In this document: positions 51,162-60,130 of the stretch, piece after piece
Numbering within the stretch: the first letter of the stretch is position 1
Layout: each line of letters starts with the position of its first letter
Source: Hymenobacter rubidus
Lineage (GTDB): Bacteria > Bacteroidota > Bacteroidia > Cytophagales > Hymenobacteraceae
Reading direction: 5' to 3'
DNA: 64,000 nt
Assembly (NCBI RefSeq): GCF_016734815.1
Contig: NZ_JAERQF010000001.1
Span: 1 to 64,000 of the forward strand
Program-made: the position numbers and the translations under genes
Notes under the pieces: model-generated
The model's database searches: none
What the model was told of the DNA's origin: nothing
What the model saw: only the letters and a program-made list of their open reading frames with translations

Positions 51162-52211
51162 CTACCCCCCAATGGTGGCCATGCTCTCGAAGCTGAGCTG
51201 GTGCAAGGGCCGCTGCCGCTCCGCCTCGAAGCCGTTGGCCGCCCGGTAGCGAAAGGCGTGGGCGAGGGCGGCCGTGATGTCGGCATCCGAAGCGCCGCCG
51301 CGCAGCAGGGCGCGGGTATCGAGCACGCCCTGGTCGTAGAGGCAGGTTTTGATGCCGCCTTCGGCCGTGAGGCGCAGGCGGTTGCAGGTGCCGCAGAAGG
51401 TGCGCGAGTAGGCCGCAATGATGCCCACCGTGCCCTTGTGCCCGGCAAGGGTGTACTCCGACGCCGTGGCCCCGGCCGCCGTGGCCACGGGCGTAAACGC
51501 GCCAAAATGCGCCTCCAAGTGCTGGCGGATGCGGATATGGTTCCAGGGCAGCGAGGCGGGGCCGGCCGCGTGGCTGCCGCCGTTGAAAGGCATTTCCTCG
51601 ATGAAGCGCACGTCGACGGGCAGGTTGCGGCTGAGGTCGGCCAGTGGAATCAGGTCGTCGATGTTCTGGCCGTCCATCACCACGGCGTTGATTTTCACCT
51701 GAATGCCGGCCTCCAGCAGCGCATGAAACGTTTCCATCACGCGCGGCAGCTCGTCGCGCCGCGTGATTTGGAAGAACCGCTCCCGGTTCAACGTATCGAG
51801 GCTGAGGTTGACGGCACGGACGCCCAGGCGGGCCAGGGCGGGCACGTGCGGCGCGGTCAGGACGCCGTTGGTGGTCAGGCTGATGTCATCAATACCGGGC
51901 AGCTGGGCCAGGCGCTCCATAAAGGGCACCAGGTCGCGCCGCACGAAGGGTTCGCCGCCGGTCAGGCGTACTTTGCGCACGCCCAGGCGGGCCAGCAGGC
52001 CCGTGAGGCGCAGCATTTCCTCGTAGGTCAGCAGCTCCTGCTTGGGCATGTACTTGATGCCTTCTTCGGGCATGCAGTAGAAGCAGCGCAGGTTGCAGCG
52101 GTCCGTCACGGCCAGGCGCAGGTATTCGAGCGGGCGGCCGTGCTGGTCGTAGAGGGGCGCGACGGCCGGCGTGGCCGGAGATAGTGGGGATGGAAGCACG
52201 TTTATCACCAA
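51162..52211 (-). CDS. moaA: GTP 3',8-cyclase MoaA
   Basis: The first enzyme of molybdenum cofactor synthesis, 349 residues, a radical SAM protein with two 4Fe-4S clusters that converts GTP to the cyclic precursor. The N-terminal radical SAM motif is CNLRCFYC and the second cluster ligands are CGTCNRLRLTAEGGIKTC. KVRLTGGEPFVRRDL is also seen. The C-terminus ends in IGG, the expected Gly-Gly tail. The start is not clear: TTG at 52211 or GTG at 52208. Its start faces the moaD start in divergent arrangement, about 135 bp apart. Confidence 0.96.
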   Translation of the reverse strand: MVINVLPSPLSPATPAVAPLYDQHGRPLEYLRLAVTDRCNLRCFYCMPEEGIKYMPKQELLTYEEMLRLTGLLARLGVRKVRLTGGEPFVRRDLVPFMERLAQLPGIDDISLTTNGVLTAPHVPALARLGVRAVNLSLDTLNRERFFQITRRDELPRVMETFHALLEAGIQVKINAVVMDGQNIDDLIPLADLSRNLPVDVRFIEEMPFNGGSHAAGPASLPWNHIRIRQHLEAHFGAFTPVATAAGATASEYTLAGHKGTVGIIAAYSRTFCGTCNRLRLTAEGGIKTCLYDQGVLDTRALLRGGASDADITAALAHAFRYRAANGFEAERQRPLHQLSFESMATIGG

Positions 52212-52346
52212 TTTTGTTGGGCTGTACGTAAGACTGCCGGCCTGCGGTAAACCCCCAACGCCCGGAAGGTGTTCAGGGCATCGGGCGTAGCCTGAGCCTC
52301 AACGGCCGCGCCGCGCTGGTTTTCACCCAAAATGTACGCCGAAGAT

Positions 52347-52589
52347 ATGTCTTTAAAAATCGCCTTGTTCGGCATCACCCGCGAGATTGTGGGCACGTCC
52401 GTGATTGAGCTGCCCGCGCCGGCCCCCGCCACCGTGGGGGCGCTGCTGGACGAACTGCGCAAGCAGTACCCCGCCCTGGGCGAGCTCCGCAGCTGCGCCG
52501 TCGCCGTGAATAACGAATACGCCCGCAACGACCACCCGCTGCACACGGTGGACGAAATCGCCCTCATTCCGCCCGTGGCGGGCGGGTGA
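52347..52589 (+). CDS. moaD: MoaD sulfur-carrier subunit of molybdopterin synthase
   Basis: An 80-residue ubiquitin-like protein from the ATG at 52347 (an ATG 15 bases earlier would add five residues). The beta-grasp pattern is KIALFGITREIVG ... ELPAPAPATVGALLDEL ... AVAVNNEYARNDHPL, and the C-terminus ends IPPVAGG. The terminal Gly-Gly is adenylylated and converted to a thiocarboxylate that supplies sulfur to MoaE. The activating enzyme (MoeB) is not seen here. A palindromic repeat separates it from moaE. Confidence 0.9.
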   Translation: MSLKIALFGITREIVGTSVIELPAPAPATVGALLDELRKQYPALGELRSCAVAVNNEYARNDHPLHTVDEIALIPPVAGG

Positions 52590-52594
52590 TTTTC

Positions 52595-52681
52595 GTAGCG
52601 CGAATTTTGTAGTTCGCGTACCGGAACGATACCCGAACGATTTTTACAGCGCGGCGACGCGAACTACAAAGTTCGCGCTAC
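52595..52681. repeat. Palindromic repeat, GTAGCGCG family
   Basis: Left arm GTAGCGCGAATTTTGTAGTT and right arm GAACTACAAAGTTCGCGCTAC are complementary. It fills most of the gap between moaD and moaE, so it is likely transcribed with them as a hairpin. Confidence 0.85.
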
Positions 52682-52703
52682 TGCCCGGTTGCCCATTCTC
52701 TGC

Positions 52704-53126
52704 ATGACCCCTACCCTTTCCATCACCGACCAGCCCATTGACATTGCCGCCGCTCTCGCGGCCGTGCAAACCGATGCCGCCGGGGCCGTCAATTCCTTTA
52801 TCGGTACGGTCCGCAACCAGTCGGGTGGCCGGCCGGTGCGCCGCCTGCACTACGAATCCTATGACAGCATGGCCCTCACGCAATTGGGCCACGTCGTGAA
52901 TCAGGCTTACGAGAAGTGGCCCATGCTGCAGGAAGTGGCCGTGGTACACCGCAAAGGCACCTTGGAGCTCGGCGACGTGGCGGTGGTAGTGGCCGTGGCC
53001 ACGCCGCATCGCGCCGAAAGCTTCGCCGCCTGCCAGTTCATCATCGACACGCTCAAGCAGGTGGTGACCATCTGGAAGCGCGAAGAGTATGAGGACGGTA
53101 CGGAGTGGGTGGCGGCGCACCCGTAG
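52704..53126 (+). CDS. moaE: MoaE catalytic subunit of molybdopterin synthase
   Basis: A 140-residue subunit that receives sulfur from MoaD and converts the cyclic precursor to molybdopterin. It starts at ATG 52704 (an earlier frame start at 52689 is possible). Marks include GAVNSFIGTVRNQSGGRPVRRLHYESY, VAVVHRKGTLELGDVAVVVAVATPHRAESF, the catalytic Lys-rich VVTIWKREEYEDGTEWV and the C-terminal His. Downstream lies a gene for an unknown membrane protein. Confidence 0.95.
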   Translation: MTPTLSITDQPIDIAAALAAVQTDAAGAVNSFIGTVRNQSGGRPVRRLHYESYDSMALTQLGHVVNQAYEKWPMLQEVAVVHRKGTLELGDVAVVVAVATPHRAESFAACQFIIDTLKQVVTIWKREEYEDGTEWVAAHP

Positions 53127-53203
53127 CTTTCCATATCAGGCTTGTGCCAATTCCTTTTTGTATACTTGGGATAACTGCTTAACTGTTTTCCAGTATTGAA
53201 AAA

Positions 53204-53767
53204 ATGAATTGGGCTATACTTATCGGAGGTCTGGGCGCGATGTATGGGTTTTTCCTGTATGTGGTTGCGCCAGACCGGGAGTTTCGACAGGAAATGACCC
53301 GCGCGGAGAAAGTGGCCGTAGCTAGTGGGCAAACGGTGACAAAAATTCAAAAAGGGTCGCCCGTCCTCATTGGGCACAACAAGTCTTACAACCAAGGTCC
53401 TTTGCGCATCAAGCCCGGCAAAAACGGCAAGCCCGTCTTTGAGCCTTTCGGAGACTGGAAGCAGGTGCGCAACACGGGAGAATTGGTGGCCGAATGGACC
53501 TATACCGGCGTGGCCCGCGAAACCATAGAGCGAATTTACCATCCCGATGGCAGCCTTGATGTTCTATCCTACACGGTTCCCGCCATGCTAAACGGTGAAT
53601 CGGTGCGGGAAACCCGTCTGGTTTACTTTGTAATTGGCCAGCCGGCGGATACCCTGGTGGTGCACCACTGGTTTTTAAAGCATGGCAAGGAGGTCAAAAC
53701 CAGTTGGTCATACGATGCCCAGGGCAAGCACCCCGTGCCGGAAGGCTGGAAGTTTCAGCGCTTTTAA
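53204..53767 (+). CDS. Membrane-anchored protein of unknown function
   Basis: A 187-residue protein with an N-terminal membrane anchor (MNWAILIGGLGAMYGFFLYVV) and a beta-rich exposed domain. Repeated motifs such as VAEWTYTGVARETIERIYHPDG and VKTSWSYDAQGKHPVPEGWKF suggest a compact repeat fold reminiscent of toxin-antitoxin-type or MORN-like Tyr/Gly repeats, but I cannot place it in a family. It starts 77 bp after moaE and is followed by a strong terminator. Any link with molybdenum is unproven. Confidence 0.75.
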   Translation: MNWAILIGGLGAMYGFFLYVVAPDREFRQEMTRAEKVAVASGQTVTKIQKGSPVLIGHNKSYNQGPLRIKPGKNGKPVFEPFGDWKQVRNTGELVAEWTYTGVARETIERIYHPDGSLDVLSYTVPAMLNGESVRETRLVYFVIGQPADTLVVHHWFLKHGKEVKTSWSYDAQGKHPVPEGWKFQRF

Positions 53768-53790
53768 ACAACACTTGACACGCGCAAAAT

Positions 53791-53822
53791 AAAAAGGCCC
53801 GGCAGTGCTGCCGGGCCTTTTC
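53791..53822. terminator. Bidirectional terminator between convergent genes
   Basis: A 15-bp stem (53791-53805 with 53808-53822) with a 2-nt apex and A/T feet. It separates the anchored protein (plus strand) from the outer-membrane barrel gene (minus strand). Confidence 0.93.
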
Positions 53823-53840
53823 AGCGATACCGCTTGATTG

Positions 53841-54533
53841 CTACTTGCCCGCAATCAAATACCCCAGCGAGAGCTGGAAGGCCGAGTGCCGGGCGTTTTT
53901 CAGGTCGCCGTTGAAGTAGGTGCTGTTGTCGGATTTCACGAAGTCGCTGAAGGCGCCGGTGTAACGCAGGCTCAGGCTCAGGCCGTTGTCGGCCTGGTAG
54001 CCGACGCCGGCCAGGTAGCCCAGCTCGTTGCGGTTGAGGGCGCTCACGTCGGTTTTGTTCTGGGCTTCGGCCACGGTGGGCTCGCCGCCCAGGGCGGGCG
54101 TGGTGGTGGTTTTGGTTTGGTTGTTGGCACTCAGCAGGTAGGAGTACTGCGGGCCGGCTTCCAGAATCAGGCCCCCGGCGTTCACTTTCAGCAGCACAGG
54201 CACGTCGAGGTAGTTGTAGTTGACGCTACCTTCGCGCTTTTGCTTGCTGCCCAGCAGGCCGGTGTACTCGGTGGGCTTGTTTTCGAAGCCTTTTTGCGAA
54301 TACAGCACTTCCGGCTGGAGCGACAGGAAATTGTCCGCAAGCAGGGGCACGTTGAGCATCACGCCGCCAAGGAAGCCAACTTTGTTGTTGTAAGTAGCTT
54401 GGTTCTGAATGTTGCCGGCCAGGTTGGAGTAGTTGGCGCCCGCCCGCAGACCGAGACGAATATCCTGGGCCTGAACCGAAGAAATAGCAGCCGTGGCCAG
54501 AAGCGAGGCGGCTAGAATTGCTGTCTTTTTCAT
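53841..54533 (-). CDS. PorT-family outer-membrane beta-barrel protein
   Basis: A 230-residue outer-membrane protein. The signal peptide is MKKTAILAASLLATAAISSVQAQ, and the mature part alternates polar and aromatic residues in beta-strands as in small PorT/OMP_b-brl_2 barrels: IRLGLRAGANYSNLAG at the start, FLSLQPEVLYSQKGF, YNYLDVPVLLKVNAGGLILEAGPQYSYLL in the middle, and SLSLRYTGAFSDF and SAFQLSLGYLI at the end. The role is unknown, probably envelope structure or transport. It interrupts the Moco genes. Confidence 0.9.
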   Translation of the reverse strand: MKKTAILAASLLATAAISSVQAQDIRLGLRAGANYSNLAGNIQNQATYNNKVGFLGGVMLNVPLLADNFLSLQPEVLYSQKGFENKPTEYTGLLGSKQKREGSVNYNYLDVPVLLKVNAGGLILEAGPQYSYLLSANNQTKTTTTPALGGEPTVAEAQNKTDVSALNRNELGYLAGVGYQADNGLSLSLRYTGAFSDFVKSDNSTYFNGDLKNARHSAFQLSLGYLIAGK

Positions 54534-54709
54534 AATGATTAGATAGAGTGAAAAATAATTCTCTGGCCGGCCTTATTCGAAAAGTGTGCCAGCCGGCACT
54601 CCCAACGCCATTTTGCAAGCAAAAAGTGTAAGGTCCCGACGCAAAAAAGCCCGACTACCCATGAGGCAGCCAGGCTTTCAAGTCGTTAACCTGTCATCAT
54701 TTTTCACCC

Positions 54710-54738
54710 GCGGCCGGACTTCTTGTGGTCCCGGCCGC
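54710..54738 (-). terminator. GC-rich hairpin downstream of mobA
   Basis: GCGGCCGG (54710-54717) pairs with CCGGCCGC (54731-54738). It lies 26 bp past the 3' end of the minus-strand mobA gene. No T-run follows on that strand, so termination is likely but not certain. Confidence 0.4.
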
Positions 54739-54763
54739 TCATTGGCCCAATTCGGCAAACGCC

Positions 54764-55960
54764 TTAGCGCAGCAATTCCCGCTCGGCCTGGACCCGCTCC
54801 TGCGGAGTATTCACATTGCGCAGTTCTTCGGGCACGGGCGCGGCCAGCAGCTCGGTATCGGAGTTGATAAGCGCCTTGCGCGGACAGGAATAGCCCAGGC
54901 TCAGAAACCGCAGCAGCTGCCCGTAGCTGCGCGGCTCCCAGATGGTGACCAGCGGCTCCGGAAACGCGTCCCAAGGGCTTTTAAACGTGGTGGCCATGCG
55001 GGCAGGATGCCGGTTGCTCACCAAGTATTCCAGCGTTTCGCGGGTGAGGAAGGGCAGGTCGCAGGCCAGCACCAGCCAGGCGGCGTTGGGGTCGGCCTGC
55101 AAGGCGGAAAGCACGCCGCCCAGCGGGCCCAGGCCCAGAAAGGTGTCGGGCAGCGCGGTGAGGCCGGCGGGCAATTCCGCGGCTTGGTCGGGGCGCACAG
55201 ATACGCGCACGTCGGGGCAAAACTCGCTGAGCAGGGCGGCCGTGTGCTGGCGCTGGTCGAGGGCGTGGTAGTGCAACTTGCCTTTGTCGGTTTGCATTCG
55301 CTCGCTGCGGCCGCCGGCCAGCACTAGGCCGCGCAGCACCGGCACCGCCTGGGCATACCACTGCCGGATGAAGGCAGCTATTTTTTCCGTTTCGGCCAAG
55401 CGCAGCACGGGCGGCAGCGGCGCGGCACTGAGGTACTCAGTGAGCACGGGCGGCAACTCCGTTTGGCCTTCGGCCAGCAGAATCAGGCGAACATCGGTGA
55501 GGCGGTCGAGCTTCTTATCCAAGGGCTTGCGCGGGTCGACGATGACGACCTGCTGGCGGGCCCGGAAGTGGTTGCCGTTCACCAGCACCACGCTTTCGTG
55601 GGCCAGCAGCTCGGGCTGCGAGAACTTGTCCAGGGCGCGCGTCAGGTTGAGCTGGCGGTAGGTGATTTTATCTACCAGCTCGGCCGAAAGGGCATTTTCG
55701 GCAACGTAGGGCAACGGGCGAGCCAAGGAATCCGAAGAATCTTCAGCGGCAGCCGCGTCGCCGGCCGCGTGGTCGGCATCGACGTAGGCCACGCGCAGCG
55801 CTGGGGCCAGATGGGGCAGCAGCCGCGCCACCAGGGCCTGGATATCGCCGCAGGGCGCGCCCAGAATGGCCAATTCGTGGCGGCCAAATTCGCCCACATC
55901 AGGCCGGGCCAGGGCGGCGTGTTTGGTGCGTTTTACGGTTGAGTTGGGTAGACTATCCAT
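54764..55960 (-). CDS. MobA-like molybdenum cofactor nucleotidyltransferase with N-terminal extension
   Basis: A 398-residue fusion. The C-terminal part (about 210-398) is a MobA-type NTP transferase with the loop GLVLAGGRSERMQTDKGKLHY and ACDLPFLTRETLEYL, which attaches GMP (or another nucleotide) to molybdopterin. The N-terminal part (about 25-200) resembles a MobB/P-loop-like domain in length and layout, but its ELAILGAPCGDIQAL loop lacks the GxxGxGK Walker A, so it is probably degenerate and non-NTP-binding. Such two-part proteins are known in Bacteroidota. It lies 8 bp after moaC in the same direction, forming an operon. Confidence 0.85.
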   Translation of the reverse strand: MDSLPNSTVKRTKHAALARPDVGEFGRHELAILGAPCGDIQALVARLLPHLAPALRVAYVDADHAAGDAAAAEDSSDSLARPLPYVAENALSAELVDKITYRQLNLTRALDKFSQPELLAHESVVLVNGNHFRARQQVVIVDPRKPLDKKLDRLTDVRLILLAEGQTELPPVLTEYLSAAPLPPVLRLAETEKIAAFIRQWYAQAVPVLRGLVLAGGRSERMQTDKGKLHYHALDQRQHTAALLSEFCPDVRVSVRPDQAAELPAGLTALPDTFLGLGPLGGVLSALQADPNAAWLVLACDLPFLTRETLEYLVSNRHPARMATTFKSPWDAFPEPLVTIWEPRSYGQLLRFLSLGYSCPRKALINSDTELLAAPVPEELRNVNTPQERVQAERELLR

Positions 55961-55968
55961 GCCGGAAT

Positions 55969-56460
<492 letters not shown>

Positions 56461-56503
56461 AGGGCGTAGAGACGTGTAAATGCGCCGAATCGTTGGGTGG
56501 ATT

Positions 56504-56581
56504 GTAGCGCGGACTTTTCAGTCCGCGACGCTCAACGACAACCGGGCGGCGTGGGGCCGCGGACTGCAAAGTCCGCGCTAC
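56504..56581. repeat. Palindromic repeat, GTAGCGCG family
   Basis: Left arm GTAGCGCGGACTTTTCAGTC and right arm GGACTGCAAAGTCCGCGCTAC are complementary, with a T/C difference in the inner part. It lies between the divergent moaC and PRISE-type genes. Confidence 0.85.
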
Positions 56582-56738
56582 AGTTCATTTAGCCAACTCG
56601 ACGGCGAATTGTTTTGTCGTAAACTATTGGGCCAGGTAGCCGTTTTCTAGTCAGCACCGGGCCAAAGCAGCCCGGCAGCCCCGGCGAAACCCGCCGCGCC
56701 GGCCCCTTCGGGCCTCCTTATCCACCTCGATTTTTATC

Positions 56739-57806
56739 ATGACCAATACCGCTTTAGTTGTGGGTGCCAGCGGCATCATCGGCAGCAACCTGGCCCAGGA
56801 GCTGCTGGCTAATAACTGGACTACTTACGGCCTGGCCCGCCGCCCCGGCGCCGACATTCCCGGTCTGCAGCCCGTAGCCGCCGATTTGCTCGACGTAGCC
56901 AGCCTCGAAACCGCCTTGGCCGACCTTCGGCCCACGCATGTGTTCATTACCAGCTGGATGCGCAACGACACCGAAGCCGAGAACATCCGCGTGAACAGCG
57001 CCATGGTGCGCAACCTGTTGGCCGTCCTCGGCCCGAAGCATTCGGTGCAGCACGTGGCGTTGGTAACCGGCCTGAAGCATTACCTAGGGCCATTTGAAGC
57101 CTACGTGAGCGGCGGTGTGGCCCCGCCCACGCCCTTGCGCGAGTCGCAGCCCCGGCTGGCGCTCGACAACTTTTACTACGCCCAGGAAGACGAAGTGTAC
57201 GCCGCCGCTGCCCGCGACGGCTTCACCTGGAGCGTCCACCGGCCGCACACCATCATCGGCAAGGCCGTGGGCAACCTCATGAACCTGGGCACCACGCTGG
57301 CCGTGTACGCCAGCATCTGCAAGGCCACGGGGCGGCCCTTCCGCTGGCCCGGCTCGCAGGCGCAGTGGGAAGGCCTGTCGGACGTGACCGATGCCCGCGT
57401 CATTGCCAAGCAGCTGGTGTGGGCCGCCACCACCGACGCCGCCCGCAACGAAGCCTACAACGTGGTGAACGGTGACGTTTTCCGTTGGAGCCAGCTCTGG
57501 GGCCGCCTGGCCGAATGGTTTGGCGTAGAGGCGGTGGGCTTCGACGGCACCCTTCACCCGCTGGAAGCCGAGATGGCCGGCGATGCAGCATTGTGGCGCG
57601 ACATTGCTGCGAAGAATGGCCTGGCCGAAGCCGATTTGAGTCGCCTGGCTTCGCCCTGGCACACCGATTTGGACCTGGGCCGGCCCATTGAGGTGATGAC
57701 CGATATGGCCAATAGCCGCCGCCGGGGCTTCACGGTGTTCCAGAGCACGGAGGACTCGTTTTTTGACTTGTTTGCCCAGCTGCGTCAAGACCGGCTGATT
57801 CCGTAA
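56739..57806 (+). CDS. PRISE-type SDR family oxidoreductase
   Basis: A 355-residue extended/atypical SDR resembling progesterone 5-beta-reductase/iridoid synthase-like (PRISE) proteins. The NADP motif reads ALVVGASGIIGSNLAQEL with ARRPG, and typical PRISE features follow: FITSWMRNDTEAENIRVNSAMV, LVTGLKHYLGPFEAY, FYYAQEDEV with the catalytic Tyr (NFYYAQED), WSVHRPHTIIG and NVVNGDVFRWSQLW. The substrate is probably an enone-type small molecule; nothing here specifies it. It lies upstream of moeA on the same strand but is separated by a small repeat, so it may be read through into moeA. Confidence 0.92.
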   Translation: MTNTALVVGASGIIGSNLAQELLANNWTTYGLARRPGADIPGLQPVAADLLDVASLETALADLRPTHVFITSWMRNDTEAENIRVNSAMVRNLLAVLGPKHSVQHVALVTGLKHYLGPFEAYVSGGVAPPTPLRESQPRLALDNFYYAQEDEVYAAAARDGFTWSVHRPHTIIGKAVGNLMNLGTTLAVYASICKATGRPFRWPGSQAQWEGLSDVTDARVIAKQLVWAATTDAARNEAYNVVNGDVFRWSQLWGRLAEWFGVEAVGFDGTLHPLEAEMAGDAALWRDIAAKNGLAEADLSRLASPWHTDLDLGRPIEVMTDMANSRRRGFTVFQSTEDSFFDLFAQLRQDRLIP

Positions 57807-57816
57807 GGCACTGATT

Positions 57817-57851
57817 GAACGTCATGCAGAGCGCAGCGAAGCATGACGTTC
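57817..57851. repeat. Minimal CGAAGCATC-family element
   Basis: GAACGTCATGCAGAGCGCAG runs straight into GAAGCATGACGTTC with no long centre, so only the outer ends of the long palindrome remain in 35 bp. It looks like an internal deletion of a full copy. It lies between the PRISE gene and moeA. Confidence 0.75.
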
Positions 57852-57881
57852 TTTCCGATGCGAGTTTTATAACCTTCCCCC

Positions 57882-59108
57882 ATGCTCTCTCCCGCCGAAG
57901 CCACCGCCCGCGTCCTCGCCACGGCCCGCCCACTAGCGCCCGAGACGGTGCCCCTGCCCCACGCTGCCGGCCGCATCCTGGCCGAGACGCTGACGGCTGA
58001 CCGCGATTTCCCGCCCTTCAACCGGGTGGCCATGGACGGCATTGCGGTGGCCCACGCCGCCTGGGCCGGCGGGCAGTCGGTGTTTCAAATTCAGCACACG
58101 CAGTACGCTGGCGCCCTGGCCCGGCCGCTGCTCAACCCGCGGCAGGCCGTGGAAGTAATGACCGGCGCGGTGCTGCCCGCCGGCGCCGATGCGGTGGTGC
58201 GCTACGAGGACCTGCTTCTGCACGACAACCGCGCCACCATCCAGATTCCGCCGCCCGAAGCGCCCGGCGTCAACATCCACCGCCAGGCCGCCGACCGCCG
58301 CGCGGGCGACGCGCTGCTGCCCCCCGGCACTCGCCTGGGCCCCGCCGAGCTGGCCGTGGCTGCCACCGTGGGCGCCGCTGAAATAGCCGTTTCGCGCAAC
58401 GCCCGCGTGGCCGTGGTGAGTACCGGCGACGAGTTGGTGGGCATCCACGAGCAGCCCCTGCCGCACCAGATTCGGCGCTCCAATGCCTATGCGTTGCAGG
58501 CGCTGTTCACCCAAACGGGGGCCGATGTTTCGCTTTTTCACCTGCCCGATGCGTTGGATGAGCTGCGCGACGGCCTCACCAAAATCCTGGGGGCCGGCTT
58601 CGATGCCGTGGTGCTGAGCGGGGCCGTGAGCAAGGGCCGCGCCGACCACCTGCCGGGCCTGCTGCGCGAGCTGCACGTGGCCGAAATCTTCCACGAGGTC
58701 AACCAGCGGCCCGGCAAGCCGCTCTGGTTTGGGGCGCGGGCCAATGGGCCGGTGGTGTTTGGCCTGCCCGGCAATCCGGTTTCCACGTTCATCACCGCCT
58801 GCCGCTACGTGCGCCCCTGGCTGCGCGCCGTGCAGCAGCCCGAAGGGACGGCCACTCTGCCTTCGGCTGCTTCGGAGGGCCCACAGCCCGCTATCCTTGC
58901 CGTCGACATTCATTTCAAGCCCCAGTTGGCTCACTTCGTGCCCGTGCGCCTGACCGTGGACGCTGAAGGCCGACGCCTGGCTACGCCGTTGCGCGTGGGC
59001 GGCTCCGGCGATTTGATGGGCTTGGTAGGGGCTAATGCCTTTCTGGAGCTGCCACCGGAGCCCGCCGTTTTTGCGGCGGGCAGCGTATGGCCGGCCTGGG
59101 CGCTGTAG
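57882..59108 (+). CDS. moeA: Molybdopterin molybdotransferase MoeA
   Basis: A 408-residue enzyme that inserts molybdate into adenylylated molybdopterin. Domain order is normal: MoeA N-terminal and linker domains (about 1-170, with FNRVAMDGIAVAH, EVMTGAVLPAGADAVVRYED, GVNIHRQAADRRAGD), and the MogA-like molybdopterin-binding domain (about 170-310, with VAVVSTGDELVGI, RRSNAYAL, VVLSGAVSKGRADHL). FGLPGNPVSTFITA leads into the C-terminal domain IV (about 325-405). The normal gephyrin-like GGxSxG becomes SGAVSKG. It is the last Moco gene in the window. Confidence 0.95.
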   Translation: MLSPAEATARVLATARPLAPETVPLPHAAGRILAETLTADRDFPPFNRVAMDGIAVAHAAWAGGQSVFQIQHTQYAGALARPLLNPRQAVEVMTGAVLPAGADAVVRYEDLLLHDNRATIQIPPPEAPGVNIHRQAADRRAGDALLPPGTRLGPAELAVAATVGAAEIAVSRNARVAVVSTGDELVGIHEQPLPHQIRRSNAYALQALFTQTGADVSLFHLPDALDELRDGLTKILGAGFDAVVLSGAVSKGRADHLPGLLRELHVAEIFHEVNQRPGKPLWFGARANGPVVFGLPGNPVSTFITACRYVRPWLRAVQQPEGTATLPSAASEGPQPAILAVDIHFKPQLAHFVPVRLTVDAEGRRLATPLRVGGSGDLMGLVGANAFLELPPEPAVFAAGSVWPAWAL

Positions 59109-59191
59109 CGCCTGCTTCGGCTGGCGCCCCGCCATGAAGCGACTGAAACCGCCGCCGAATGCGTCAGTCACGGACCCATTCCTACCGGCTG

Positions 59192-59785
59192 TCAGGCCAC
59201 GGCGTGGATGTGCTGGATGGCATCGCGGGCGGCGCCAATGGGCTGCTCGCCGAGAAGGTTGAGCTGGTCGGCACTGATAACCTCTACGTCGGTGATGCCC
59301 ACGAAACCCAGCACCAAGCGCAGGTAGGGCGTGGCCATGTCGGCCGGGCTGCCCACTTCCACACCGCCGGAAGTCACCACCAGGTAAGCCTTTTTGTTGT
59401 GCAGCAAGCCTTGGAAACCCATTTCTGAGAATGAGAAAGTGAGGCCGGCGCGGGCAATCAAATCGACCCAGGCCTTGAGCGAGGCCGGGATGCTGAAATT
59501 GTAGATGGGCGCGCCAATGATGAGCACGTCGGCAGCTTGCAGTTCCTGCACCAGCTGGTCGGAGAAAGCCAAGGATTGGGTCTGCTCCGGGGTGCGCAGC
59601 TCGGCGGGCAGGTAAAACCCGCTTATCATCAGTTCGTTGACGAACGGCAGCCCCGCTGCCGCGTCGCGGTAACAGAACGTTAGGCCGGGGTGCTTGGCTT
59701 TGAGCTCATCCACCAATTCAACCACCAATTTCCGGCTCACCGAGAGGTCGGTCCGGCCGCTGGAATTAACTACGAGTGCATGCAT
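59192..59785 (-). CDS. FMN-dependent NADH:quinone/azo reductase (AzoR-like)
   Basis: A 197-residue flavodoxin-fold reductase from the ATG at 59783-59785 (MHALVVNSSGRTDLSVSRKL). The FMN phosphate loop is NSSGRTDLSVSR, with the conserved APIYNFSIPASLKAWVDLIARAGLTF that binds the flavin, and VTSGGVEVG. It reduces quinones or azo compounds by two electrons with NAD(P)H, probably for protection. It is convergent with moeA, with no obvious terminator between them. Confidence 0.93.
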   Translation of the reverse strand: MHALVVNSSGRTDLSVSRKLVVELVDELKAKHPGLTFCYRDAAAGLPFVNELMISGFYLPAELRTPEQTQSLAFSDQLVQELQAADVLIIGAPIYNFSIPASLKAWVDLIARAGLTFSFSEMGFQGLLHNKKAYLVVTSGGVEVGSPADMATPYLRLVLGFVGITDVEVISADQLNLLGEQPIGAARDAIQHIHAVA

Positions 59786-60114
59786 GTCAGAAGGCTTTAT
59801 GAGGTTAAACATCTTAGCAGGCCACCTACCCAACTTAAATGTGGATTCGGAGCAGCTTGCGAATCAGGAGGAAGTAGGCGGTGGGCACCACAACCCGCGG
59901 CACGCTTGCCCGCATGTCGGAAAACAGATAGGCCCGGCTAATATAATATAAAATTAATATTTAAATTAAATTTTATATTGCATTTCATCCCTGGCCAATG
60001 CAGTAAAATTGTTCGCGGAGTGGGCATGCATAGCTTGTCCATCGACAGAGCCGGATATAGCCCGCTCGCTTTTTCCGCTGGCCAGCGCATGCGGCGGCTA
60101 TTGCGCTTCCGTTG
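59786..60114. other. Intergenic region with a marked AT-rich block
   Basis: About 330 bp between azoR and the riboswitch hold a block at about 59938-59981 made almost only of A and T, unlike its surroundings. No gene is supported; small frames across it have no protein character. It could help DNA melting or binding near the divergent promoters. Confidence 0.55.
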
Positions 60115-60122
60115 TATCTTCG
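60115..60122 (+). promoter_or_regulatory. Putative -7 promoter box (TATCTTCG) of metH
   Basis: A one-base variant of TAnnTTTG located about 9-12 nt before the first base pair of the riboswitch. This is where a promoter would need to be to start transcription at the aptamer. No -33 TTTG is evident. Confidence 0.45.
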
Positions 60123-60130
60123 CCCTACGC

